A DNA stretch of 27,000 bases from the IMG/VR virus record IMGVR_UViG_3300035035_000312, positions 1-27,000 of that record; one strand, 5' to 3'. The notes beneath the pieces were generated by a model that was not told the origin of the DNA, did not search any database, and saw only the letters and a list, made by a program, of their open reading frames with translations. Numbering within the stretch: position 1 is the stretch's first letter; every line of letters begins with the position of its first letter. Origin of the DNA: a virus. Both the position numbers and the translations under genes were made by a program. This document shows positions 14,973 through 21,407 of the stretch, one piece after another.

Positions 14973-15145
14973 ACAAAGAATATTTAAAAAGTCTTTCTGT
15001 AGATCAATTAGAAACTCGTATTTACGACTTAAACAATGAGTTAAACCAAGAGTGGCACTTACAAAGAATTATGAAACTAAGAACTGCTCAAAGACTACAG
15101 AGAGAAGTTGCTTATTGTGAAAAATTATTAAAGGAGAAAGCATGA
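14969..15145 (+). CDS. 58-residue helical microprotein
   Basis: MNKEYLKSLSVDQLETRIYD continues to a helix rich in Arg/Gln/Leu (RIMKLRTAQRLQREVAYCEK) and ends LLKEKA. Probably one helical hairpin or coiled coil. It is coupled to both neighbours (ATGA at both ends), which makes it credible. Function unknown. Confidence 0.6.
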   Translation: MNKEYLKSLSVDQLETRIYDLNNELNQEWHLQRIMKLRTAQRLQREVAYCEKLLKEKA

Positions 15146-15276
15146 GTAGAAACTATTTAGTACAAGCACATTTAGAGTATTTAGTCGAAGAAGGCTTGAA
15201 AAAGGGATTAACCGAAAAACAAGCGGTTGATTATGCAAACAATATATTTTTTTCAAAAGGAGATAACCATGAATAA
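15142..15276 (+). CDS. 44-residue microprotein
   Basis: The protein MSRNYLVQAHLEYLVEEGLK continues KGLTEKQAVDYANNIFFSKG and ends DNHE. Predicted helices; no motif known. A perfect AAAGGAG lies seven bases before the start. The end overlaps the next gene by eight bases, the overlap including that gene's ATG. Confidence 0.6.
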   Translation: MSRNYLVQAHLEYLVEEGLKKGLTEKQAVDYANNIFFSKGDNHE

Positions 15277-15397
15277 AAAACTATATTTTAAAAGACGAGC
15301 AAATTTAAAGTCTGCTATACGAAAATCACATTCTTTAGAGTTCAAAAAGATTTGGATTAACAAATTGATAGAACTTGATAAAATGTATCGTAGTTAA
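15269..15397 (+). CDS. 42-residue basic microprotein
   Basis: MNKKLYFKRRANLKSAIRKS, then HSLEFKKIWINKLIELDKMY and RS: highly basic with one amphipathic helix. AAAAGGAG precedes the ATG at good spacing. Last gene of the island before the large inverted repeat. It could bind nucleic acid or the host RNA polymerase, as many early phage microproteins do, but this is only a guess. Confidence 0.6.
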   Translation: MNKKLYFKRRANLKSAIRKSHSLEFKKIWINKLIELDKMYRS

Positions 15398-15403
15398 TCA
15401 AGC

Positions 15404-15452
15404 GTAGGAAGGTTTCTTTTCATGATATTTCTCCCCTTTGAAGCCTTCCTAC
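15404..15452. terminator. 13-bp inverted repeat at end of the plus-strand island
   Basis: GTAGGAAGGTTTC (15404-15416) pairs with GAAGCCTTCCTAC (15440-15452), including one G-T wobble, around a 23-base loop. It begins seven bases after the last plus-strand stop codon, so a transcript-end or bidirectional terminator role is plausible, but no U-tract follows. The loop contains on the minus strand GGGGAG and an ATG that opens only a nine-codon frame. Confidence 0.4.
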
Positions 15453-15462
15453 CACTTAAAAT

Positions 15463-15612
15463 ATGCAGAGATCTAAAACACTAATCACTCCCAAACACAT
15501 AAGCCACAAGAAAAAAACTTCTCAAGCTCGTAAAAAGAGAATTTCAACTAACACTATGAATAAAAACCACAGAAGGCAGCGTGGTTTAAATTTGAAAATT
15601 TCAGGTAGGTAA
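15463..15612 (+). CDS. Possible 49-residue very basic protein
   Basis: A frame from ATG 15463 encodes MQRSKTLITPKHISHKKKTS, then QARKKRISTNTMNKNHRRQR and GLNLKISGR, rich in Lys, Arg and His. There is no Shine-Dalgarno and its 3' end overlaps the convergent winged-helix gene by 12 bases. It may be a real microprotein or chance; listed because it fills the gap after the inverted repeat. Confidence 0.25.
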   Translation: MQRSKTLITPKHISHKKKTSQARKKRISTNTMNKNHRRQRGLNLKISGR

Positions 15613-16023
15613 ATTTTCTCGCAGCATTTTATTTAGTCCAACTAATAAAATATGTCTGCGAACGCCCCTTTTACTTTTCCGCATGAGCGTTTTATTTTCT
15701 TCATCTGCTAACCAAATAATATTTCTTTCCTCACTTGCTAATTCAATTAAAGCATTACTAACTGTCTTATGACTCATACCGCACATGAGCGCATAATATC
15801 TATTACTATCATGCGAACTCCAGGTTTCTAACCTATGCCTTTCACATAAGGCCCATAAAGTTAATTTACTTGCAGGTGTAAGTTCTTTATTCCCCACGTT
15901 CGCTCTAAACCATTTCCACACGATCTTTTTAGCTTCTCCGAACGAACGATATTTTCTCGCTACGCTCGTTTGCACGAACGCACTAGCGATTTCATTCTCT
16001 ATTTCTTCTACTACCCACCACAT
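15601..16023 (-). CDS. Winged-helix DNA-binding protein, possible replication initiator
   Basis: A 140-residue protein. An N-terminal helical region is followed by ELTPASKLTLWALCERHR (about 47-64), a helix-turn-helix with ALMCGMSHKTVSNALIELA (about 78-96), and a wing around SERNIIWLADEENKTLMRKS. This is the arrangement of the DNA-binding domains of phage O-like and plasmid initiators as well as some repressors. There is no helicase-loading domain, but the phage has its own primase-helicase. Its start codon lies eight bases after a 15-bp hairpin, with no Shine-Dalgarno, and four 21-bp-spaced repeats precede it. Initiator or autoregulator cannot be separated from sequence alone. Confidence 0.65.
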   Translation of the reverse strand: MWWVVEEIENEIASAFVQTSVARKYRSFGEAKKIVWKWFRANVGNKELTPASKLTLWALCERHRLETWSSHDSNRYYALMCGMSHKTVSNALIELASEERNIIWLADEENKTLMRKSKRGVRRHILLVGLNKMLRENLPT

Positions 16024-16030
16024 AATAAAT

Positions 16031-16066
16031 TAGAAAGCGTTGTTGCCTAAAGCAACACGCTTTCTA
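16031..16066 (-). promoter_or_regulatory. 15-bp hairpin next to the winged-helix gene start
   Basis: TAGAAAGCG pairs with CGCTTTCTA (16031-16039 / 16058-16066) and TGTTGC with GCAACA (16041-16046 / 16052-16057), with one bulged T and a five-base loop. On the minus strand it ends eight bases before the ATG. As DNA it is a dyad operator; as RNA it would replace the missing ribosome-binding site region. Confidence 0.65.
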
Positions 16067-16172
16067 TATATATATGTATATATATGGATATTGTCCCCTA
16101 GAATCGCCAAATAGTACCCTAGATTCTCCACTTTATACCCTAGAATCGCCATTTAGTACCTTAGAATCGCCA
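16064..16172. promoter_or_regulatory. Candidate replication origin: 21-bp iterons plus TA tract
   Basis: Four direct repeats have cores at 16097-16109, 16118-16130, 16139-16151 and 16160-16172, exactly 21 bases apart. Read on the minus strand the consensus core is TGGCGATTCTAGG; copies one and three are identical, copy two differs at two positions and copy four at one. The spacers are A/T-rich (AATAGTA, CTTTATA, TTTAGTA). Next to copy one is an alternating TATATA tract (16064-16087) that would melt easily. Iterons, an unwinding tract and an adjacent winged-helix gene are the standard parts of iteron origins. The last two copies lie inside the 3' end of a 42-residue gene. Confidence 0.6.
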
Positions 16173-16261
16173 CCTTTCTTCTTCTTTTTCTTAAAGATTC
16201 GGTCGAATTCTTCGTCAAATTTCTTTTTATTTATCGGTCTGGGCCAGTCGCCTTTACTCAT
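16133..16261 (-). CDS. 42-residue conserved-looking phage microprotein
   Basis: MSKGDWPRPINKKKFDEEFD is followed by RIFKKKKKKG and a tail GDSKVLNGDSRV. The first part (SKGD.PRPI...KF...FD.IF) resembles a small phage protein of unknown function often found beside PAPS-reductase-like genes. The tail is encoded by two copies of the 21-bp iterons, each contributing a Gly-Asp-Ser-Lys/Arg-Val block, so the repeats have written themselves into the C-terminus. Strong AGGAG site six bases before the ATG, overlapping the end of the upstream gene. Confidence 0.65.
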   Translation of the reverse strand: MSKGDWPRPINKKKFDEEFDRIFKKKKKKGGDSKVLNGDSRV

Positions 16262-16269
16262 TTTTTCTC

Positions 16270-17124
16270 CTAATCATGACAAAAACAATCAACGCTTTCA
16301 TCGTCTGCAAACAAATCAAACTGTTTATCGTTCTCGTTTTTAATTTCAATCATTTGTTTGTATGAAATATCATACTTAAAAGTTTTATTGGTTTTTTCTT
16401 CTTGTTTTACCCACCAGTCCGCAAGATCTTCTCTATGACTTAACATCTGAATTAATTGTCCTTTACCTTTTAAAAAGCACATATCACAGTTGCCAAACAA
16501 CGTATGTTTATCGGTAGCGAGTAAATTCAAATCAAAGTTATTTTTTTTCCAAAATTCCTGGATGTCTTGTTGTGTAACTTTGGCATCGTATAAAGGCGTA
16601 AAATAATCTGCCCTACCATTTCTGTCCTTTATTCTATGGACTCGTCTTGGCTCGTCTGCTCTAAGTCCAATAACTTGATCCATGTCTTTAAAACCTTGTT
16701 GCCTTTCAAACCAAATGATTGCTCTTTGTTTTAACAGAAAAGTACAAAATCTATTTGTTGAGTTTGGTAGTTTTCCATAGTGTGCTATAAGTTTCTCAAA
16801 TGGCTCGCCATTTCTACTAGCTGTTTCATAATTTACGAGCTTGTACTTGAACATCCAACCATCGGTATTATCGCCTTTAGCATCTTTATCGACATCATAA
16901 AGCTCAATCCAATGTATCTTACAATCCCATTTCTCCTCACAATCCCTAACAAAATCTAAAGTTTGTGGCATTTCTTTACCAGTATTAGCAAATACAACAT
17001 AAACATCCTTTGGCAAAGTGCCTTCATGCGCATCAATAATTTGCTTCAACATATAGCCAGAAGTACGACCACCACTAAAACTAATTAAGGCAGGCCCTTC
17101 TATTTTGTATGGATCATTCGTCAT
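16270..17124 (-). CDS. PAPS-reductase-family PP-loop protein
   Basis: A 284-residue protein of the adenine-nucleotide alpha-hydrolase fold. The PP-loop is SFSGGRTSGYML (15-26), followed by VVFANTGKEMPQTLDFV (43-59) and IGLRADEPRR (152-161). Cysteines at 127 (NRFCTFLLK), 213 and 216 (GNCDMCFLKGK), with 280 and 282 in the last residues (CFCHD), could bind an iron-sulfur cluster as in DndC/CysH relatives. It probably activates a substrate by adenylation, perhaps for sulfur or nucleotide chemistry; true PAPS reduction is unproven. It is encoded between a C5-methyltransferase and the putative origin. Good AAGGAG site. Confidence 0.8.
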   Translation of the reverse strand: MTNDPYKIEGPALISFSGGRTSGYMLKQIIDAHEGTLPKDVYVVFANTGKEMPQTLDFVRDCEEKWDCKIHWIELYDVDKDAKGDNTDGWMFKYKLVNYETASRNGEPFEKLIAHYGKLPNSTNRFCTFLLKQRAIIWFERQQGFKDMDQVIGLRADEPRRVHRIKDRNGRADYFTPLYDAKVTQQDIQEFWKKNNFDLNLLATDKHTLFGNCDMCFLKGKGQLIQMLSHREDLADWWVKQEEKTNKTFKYDISYKQMIEIKNENDKQFDLFADDESVDCFCHD

Positions 17125-17221
17125 CTTTCTCCTTTTTCTTGGGATATGCTTTCCACAATGCTTCGTTATATTCTCTCTCCGCCTTACGATTTTTTTTCTT
17201 TCTTCTTCTGATAAAGCTCAT
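17114..17221 (-). CDS. 35-residue basic microprotein
   Basis: MSFIRRRKKKNRKAEREYNE followed by ALWKAYPKKKEKDDE. Its ATG overlaps the stop of the membrane microprotein (ATGA) and its end overlaps the PP-loop gene by 11 bases; the latter's Shine-Dalgarno lies inside it. Such perfect coupling supports it being translated. Function unknown. Confidence 0.55.
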   Translation of the reverse strand: MSFIRRRKKKNRKAEREYNEALWKAYPKKKEKDDE

Positions 17222-17370
17222 AACCTAACCGCCAGGATTGTCAGAATAGAAATTAAAAGTATGTTGCTCATTAGTAGTAATAAACCTAACAATGTGTGAT
17301 ACCAAATCCAACGAGTAGCATAAGCGTTTTTTATAGATAAATCGCTAGGATCATATTCTTCTTTTTTCAT
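17218..17370 (-). CDS. 50-residue single-TM membrane microprotein
   Basis: MKKEEYDPSDLSIKNAYATR gives a polar N-terminus, followed by a hydrophobic stretch (WIWYHTLLGLLLLMSN; ILLISILTILAV, about 21-48). A likely single or tight double membrane span. ATGA overlap with the methyltransferase stop upstream and with the next microprotein downstream. No known family; a small membrane protein in an early operon may be a host-interaction or exclusion factor (speculative). Confidence 0.6.
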   Translation of the reverse strand: MKKEEYDPSDLSIKNAYATRWIWYHTLLGLLLLMSNILLISILTILAVRL

Positions 17371-18653
17371 AATTCCATGTTTTTCAAAATGTGAGCGATA
17401 ACATCAATAGTCCATCCATTTCCAAGCATCTTAAATCTTTGCGTATTCGACACATAGTTTGTGTAATTATCTGGAACTGTTTGCAATCTTTCACACTCTA
17501 AAGGCGTTAGCTTACGCCATGTAAGTTTTTCATTTTCAATACTTATCACATGGTCTTTGTTAAGACTTGGTGTAACAGTTCCAACTTTACCATCTTCTCT
17601 AGGTTGTAATTTTTTTGCTCTAAAAGGTGTGTGGTCTTTACCTGTTTGTTGTTTTACTAGCCTACGAATTGCTTTAGCTTCATCTGTTCTTACTTCTTTA
17701 TATGATTGCACTACAACTTTAGGTTTGGTTTCTTTTATTGCTTTTTCATTTACCCACATATTCCCATTACTGCTATTTGTTCTCAATGCTGTTGATTTAT
17801 TACCTTTGATTGTTTTTTTATTATAAGGATCATTAAATTCTGCGTTTTTATTTTCAACATATTTTTCTATTGATTTTTTTGATATATATTCTTTTTTACT
17901 TGTTTTAGTTTCAATAAAACTCGCATCAGTTGGCTCTTTATGTATTAAATATTTGTTGGGATGTCCACCACCACTTGTAAGCGCTGCGCTTTTATCTTTC
18001 TCTGTAAAACTAAAAATACCTTTTTCTAATCTATTAACCCCATCAAAATCTTTTGTCATGTAAGGAGATAGAGAATTTTCTATAGGCAAATCTTCTAAAA
18101 TATCTTTTAAAACTATGTTTTTATCCACAGGTTGTTCAACATTCGGTATGTTAGTCCAATATAACCTTTGTCTATTTTGTGCGCTTACTAAAGCTGAGTT
18201 TATTAAAATAGGTTTTATTTGACTGCCAAATAAATCGCCATCTTTATAATCCGGATAACAAGCTGATACTTGCTCAGTAATTACATTTTGGAATTGTTGT
18301 TTCATTTTTACATTTTCTAAAAGAAAATACTTTGGCTTGATTTCTTCTAACAATCTAATGAATTCAAAAAACAAAGCTGAGCGTGGATCGTCAAAAGCTA
18401 ATTGTTTGCCTGAAAAACTAAATCCTTGACATGGACTGCCTGCCAAAATCAAATCTACGTCTTGGTAATCTTCTGCTTTTAAATTACAGACATCGCCAAC
18501 TTGAATTGTTTCTGGAAAGTTTGCTTGTGTAACTTGAATTGCATATTTATCTATTTCGCTTGCATAGTAAGTATCAACTTCAATACCAAGTCTTTGCAAG
18601 GCTAGCTGACCACAACTCATTCCATCAAATAAACTTAAAACTTTTAATCCCAA
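17367..18653 (-). CDS. C5-cytosine DNA methyltransferase (Dcm-type)
   Basis: A 428-residue enzyme with all core motifs: I LSLFDGMSCG (6-15), IV SPCQGFSFSG (73-82, catalytic Cys75), VI LLENVKM (111-117), VIII AQNRQRLYWTN (158-168), and IX/X at the C-terminus (LTPLECERLQ; MLGNGWTIDV, about 409-418). The target-recognition region (about 200-360) includes three similar beta-hairpins (KSAALTSGGGHPN; KSTALRTNSSN; GTVTPSLNKDH). It transfers methyl groups from SAM to cytosine C5. No restriction enzyme is nearby, so it is an orphan, probably protecting phage DNA or altering packaging or regulation. The start is TTG, required to keep motif I; the upstream AAGGGGGA serves as ribosome-binding site. Confidence 0.92.
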   Translation of the reverse strand: MGLKVLSLFDGMSCGQLALQRLGIEVDTYYASEIDKYAIQVTQANFPETIQVGDVCNLKAEDYQDVDLILAGSPCQGFSFSGKQLAFDDPRSALFFEFIRLLEEIKPKYFLLENVKMKQQFQNVITEQVSACYPDYKDGDLFGSQIKPILINSALVSAQNRQRLYWTNIPNVEQPVDKNIVLKDILEDLPIENSLSPYMTKDFDGVNRLEKGIFSFTEKDKSAALTSGGGHPNKYLIHKEPTDASFIETKTSKKEYISKKSIEKYVENKNAEFNDPYNKKTIKGNKSTALRTNSSNGNMWVNEKAIKETKPKVVVQSYKEVRTDEAKAIRRLVKQQTGKDHTPFRAKKLQPREDGKVGTVTPSLNKDHVISIENEKLTWRKLTPLECERLQTVPDNYTNYVSNTQRFKMLGNGWTIDVIAHILKNMEL

Positions 18654-20488
18654 TTTATTCCCCCTTTTGTATTTTCAATAGGTTCTAAGACGACATCTTT
18701 TCTGAATAGAGTTTTAACTGAATAATCAATCTCACTATTAGACTTGACCATACTTGCTCTTACTACCCTAGTTCTGTCAAATTCTACGCCATTTTCTAAA
18801 CAAAGCCTTTCTGCTTCTTCTTGAGAGCCAAGATAAAGTGCGAGGGCAAATCTATGTCCATCAACAAGACTGCTGGCCCCCCTTATTGACATCCTGGCAT
18901 CAAGATTACTTTCAGTACCAACAAGTCCAGCTTTATTCATGTGATGAATTGAGAGTGTGGTTACTCCTAATCTTGCAGATATGTTGGCACAAAAACTAGC
19001 ATACATTTGTCCAGCTTCATTTGAACTACTGATTGATGCACTCACAAAACTTTGCACAGGATCAATGACAACCAATTTCAAATTGTTAATACTTTCAAGA
19101 GCGGTAATTAATTCATCTGCTTGAGTGGTTGTGTGCAAACCTTGCGAACTGTTATCCCCAAGCACTATCAACCTTTCTTTTAAACTAGGTATTGGTAAAG
19201 CATAGACTTCATTCAAGCCTTCAAACCTTTTTCCTTGTTTGTCCAAAGCATCAACTCTACGATGTAATTCTTGTGCATCATCTTCAGCAGATAGATAAAC
19301 AGCAGATCCAGAATTGACTATTTCATTTCCTAACCAAGAGCCTGAACCATGAGCCACTTTCAAGCATAAGTCTAATGCCAACATAGATTTACCTATACCA
19401 CCTATTGATGCCATAATTCCAGGCTTGCCAAGCTCTATAAAATTTTCAACCAACCATTCTCTTTTAGGAATTTCTCCTTTCAAGAATTTCACATTGAATT
19501 GTTTTAGTGGCAAACCATTATCTAATATTTCATTTCTTACAACATTTAAACCTTCCTTTTGGTGTAAGTCGTTATAATCGCCTAAGACAGAAGGCAATCT
19601 AACTACTGTATTATTAAGTGCTGATGATAATTCTTCTGCCTTCCTTTGCCCCACCTGGTTTTTATCATTATCAAATAAAATATAAAACCTAGCTTTTGTC
19701 ATTTTTCTTAAATTTGTTAGAGCAGTTAATCCAAAGTTTGCTGAAAATACACAAACCACAGGAAGGTTTGTGGCCATAAATACACTCATAGCGGTAGCAA
19801 CTCCTTCAACAACTAAAACTTGTTCTAAATCAGACCATTCAGACCAACTAAACCCAACTATAAAAACACTTCCTTTTACTTCACTAGCACTTACAAATCG
19901 TTTTTCTCCTAAAGGACTAATGTATTGCAGCGACCTTATTTCAGGCTTGACATTGGTAGTAGAATATAAAGGAACAACAAGAGAATTTCCTATTGTTTTC
20001 AATCCATAATTTTTAATTTGTTTCTTTGTGAGGTAATCGTGATTAACGCAATCTATACTTTTTCTAAAACGCTCTTGGCAATCTTTGGCTACTTGATTGT
20101 ACCTTTTTTTTCTTTCTTTTTTACTCCTCTCTATGTCGTGAGCAATATCGGATTTTAGTTTTTCACGATCTTGAAAAGAGAGTTTATTTATATCGGTATT
20201 AGACCATTTATAAGTATTCCCATCTCTCCAATTACCATAAACTATATTTATAAAGTTAGCGTTTTCGTTATAAACATACCAACCGGATTTCTCATTGTTT
20301 TTGTCAGGTCTATGGTTTGTACTTGCCTTGACCATACATCTTATGACTTCTCCTGATGTATCTAAATAGCTTACTGCTAAGCCATCACTATTCATTTGAT
20401 TGATTGCATCTGAAATGTCTTTGCCACTTCCAAAATGTAGTTCTTTATCTAAAACTAAACCATTCTCATAAAATTTAGTCAGATCCAT
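18644..20488 (-). CDS. TOPRIM primase-RepA-type helicase
   Basis: A 614-residue replication protein. The N-terminal 200 residues have no clear zinc finger. The TOPRIM domain has QVLVVEGVATAMSVF (223-237, Glu228) and LFDNDKNQVG (271-280), followed by GDYNDLH (303-309). The helicase/ATPase domain has Walker A SIGGIGKS (361-368), Walker B LKLVVIDPVQ (470-479), and the histidine-rich motif TLSIHHMNKAG (511-521), as in RepA/AAA_25 hexameric helicases. Combined primase and helicase proteins of this type drive phage DNA replication. Genes for SSB- and Sak4-like proteins lie upstream. It overlaps both neighbours. Confidence 0.88.
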   Translation of the reverse strand: MDLTKFYENGLVLDKELHFGSGKDISDAINQMNSDGLAVSYLDTSGEVIRCMVKASTNHRPDKNNEKSGWYVYNENANFINIVYGNWRDGNTYKWSNTDINKLSFQDREKLKSDIAHDIERSKKERKKRYNQVAKDCQERFRKSIDCVNHDYLTKKQIKNYGLKTIGNSLVVPLYSTTNVKPEIRSLQYISPLGEKRFVSASEVKGSVFIVGFSWSEWSDLEQVLVVEGVATAMSVFMATNLPVVCVFSANFGLTALTNLRKMTKARFYILFDNDKNQVGQRKAEELSSALNNTVVRLPSVLGDYNDLHQKEGLNVVRNEILDNGLPLKQFNVKFLKGEIPKREWLVENFIELGKPGIMASIGGIGKSMLALDLCLKVAHGSGSWLGNEIVNSGSAVYLSAEDDAQELHRRVDALDKQGKRFEGLNEVYALPIPSLKERLIVLGDNSSQGLHTTTQADELITALESINNLKLVVIDPVQSFVSASISSSNEAGQMYASFCANISARLGVTTLSIHHMNKAGLVGTESNLDARMSIRGASSLVDGHRFALALYLGSQEEAERLCLENGVEFDRTRVVRASMVKSNSEIDYSVKTLFRKDVVLEPIENTKGGINWD

Positions 20489-20819
20489 TGTCGTTGTTTA
20501 GCTCAGTTTCAAAATCAAAATAATTTAAAATAATTGTATTAAAAAAACTATCTCGTTGCTCGTTTGTCCACTTATGCAGCTCAAAACTACCTGTTTGTTT
20601 TGCAATCTGTAAATACTTTTCTTTTGATTGCTTTCTTGCGTACTTTACTCCAAGTGCATTTGTGTAAGATCTTCTAGCTAATTTCTCTCCTTTTTCTATT
20701 CTCTCTTTTAGTTTGTCTAAGTGCTTCATACTACAAGAAGCATAATATATTCCTTTGTGTTTAAAAAAGAAACCTTGTGCAGGATTTCCACAAATCCCAC
20801 ACAAGCTCTTTTTATTCAA
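20475..20819 (-). CDS. Putative zinc-ribbon protein of the replication operon
   Basis: A 114-residue protein with CGICGNPA (Cys7, Cys10) and YYASCSMKH (Cys29 and a following His), resembling a treble-clef or zinc-ribbon unit, then a basic helical region. 'C..C...A.GF....G..YASC...H' recalls a protein found near phage SSB/helicase genes; function unknown. The start is TTG overlapping the SSB stop (TTGA), a less common version of ATGA coupling. No Shine-Dalgarno of its own is visible, so expression depends on the SSB gene. Confidence 0.65.
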   Translation of the reverse strand: MNKKSLCGICGNPAQGFFFKHKGIYYASCSMKHLDKLKERIEKGEKLARRSYTNALGVKYARKQSKEKYLQIAKQTGSFELHKWTNEQRDSFFNTIILNYFDFETELNNDNGSD

Positions 20820-21286
20820 AATGGAATATCATCATCGCCAAAAGCATCAAGCGGTTTTGCTTCCGCTTCTTCTTTTTCAGCGATTGTAGGGCCAGCTTGA
20901 GTAGCTTTTGAAAAGCCTTTACCAAACTGTGCATCTAACTCAGGATAGCCATTATCATTAATTTTGACCATCCCAGTAAATCTAATTCCTCTTAATTCTT
21001 CTGTATTTTTAAGAGTAGTTAAATCACAAGCTGCTGCTAAAGCAGACAACTCTGTTTTACCTATTTCAACAGATTTTGCTGAATTAGGATTTGCTACTGT
21101 AAATAAACCTGAAACCAAACGACCTTCATGTTTAGGGCCTTGTATCTGAAAAGACATTCGACATCCTACCCAACCACTATCATTTCTTATTTCTTGTTCA
21201 TCAACATATTGCATAACATATTTGCCAGGCTCTATGTTTTCTTCTACTTCGCTTATTTCTAAGCCACCATACTGCTCAAGTTCCAT
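20816..21286 (-). CDS. ssb: DUF669 SSB-like protein
   Basis: A 156-residue protein. A DUF669-type OB-fold body (PGKYVMQYVDEQEIRNDSGW; MSFQIQGPKHEGRLVSGLFT; SVEIGKTELSALAAACDLT; GIRFTGMVKI) is followed by a flexible acidic region and the C-terminal tip DDDIPF. The acidic-Pro-Phe tail is the classic single-stranded DNA-binding protein partner-docking signal. It would coat ssDNA and recruit the Sak4-like ATPase or helicase encoded on either side. GAGG site. The gene symbol is assigned by function, not by homology to Escherichia coli Ssb. Confidence 0.82.
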   Translation of the reverse strand: MELEQYGGLEISEVEENIEPGKYVMQYVDEQEIRNDSGWVGCRMSFQIQGPKHEGRLVSGLFTVANPNSAKSVEIGKTELSALAAACDLTTLKNTEELRGIRFTGMVKINDNGYPELDAQFGKGFSKATQAGPTIAEKEEAEAKPLDAFGDDDIPF

Positions 21287-21407
21287 TTTTTACCTCACTT
21301 TTATTGTATTTACTTAAACAATTTGCACACAAAAATAAACCACCGCTTTTGTAAATAGCTTCTAGTTCACATTCATCGCAAAAAATAATATCTACATCAT
21401 CCATCAT
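21276..21407 (-). CDS. 43-residue zinc-ribbon microprotein
   Basis: The protein starts MMDDVDIIFCDECELEAIYK and has CDEC (Cys10, Cys13) and CANC (Cys27, Cys30), a perfect four-cysteine zinc ribbon, ending KNGT. It overlaps the Sak4-like gene upstream (ATGA) and the SSB-like gene downstream by 11 bases. The spacing and intact Cys pairs make it real despite its size. Likely a small nucleic-acid-binding or adaptor protein of the recombination module. Confidence 0.65.
   Translation of the reverse strand: MMDDVDIIFCDECELEAIYKSGGLFLCANCLSKYNKSEVKNGT

Noticed and set aside
15417-15439. Minus-strand leader peptide (nine codons, MKRNLPTLD)
   Set aside because: It has a good Shine-Dalgarno but no gene follows in the same direction close by; kept only as part of the inverted-repeat finding.
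16097-16172. CRISPR-like array
   Set aside because: Units are 13-bp cores with 8-bp spacers at 21-bp period; far too short, and no cas genes. The Cas4-like nuclease belongs to the DUF2800 phage family.
16074-16343. An 89-codon plus-strand frame across the repeats
   Set aside because: Its Thr/Leu/Glu-Ser-Pro repeats are only the iterons read in another frame; no Shine-Dalgarno, and it overlaps a gene with a strong site.
16270-17124. A complete Dnd phosphorothioation system
   Set aside because: Only a DndC/CysH-fold protein is present; no DndA, DndB, DndD or DndE relatives are visible.
17367-18653. Restriction-modification system
   Set aside because: No restriction endonuclease is recognisable near the methyltransferase; it is better described as an orphan enzyme.
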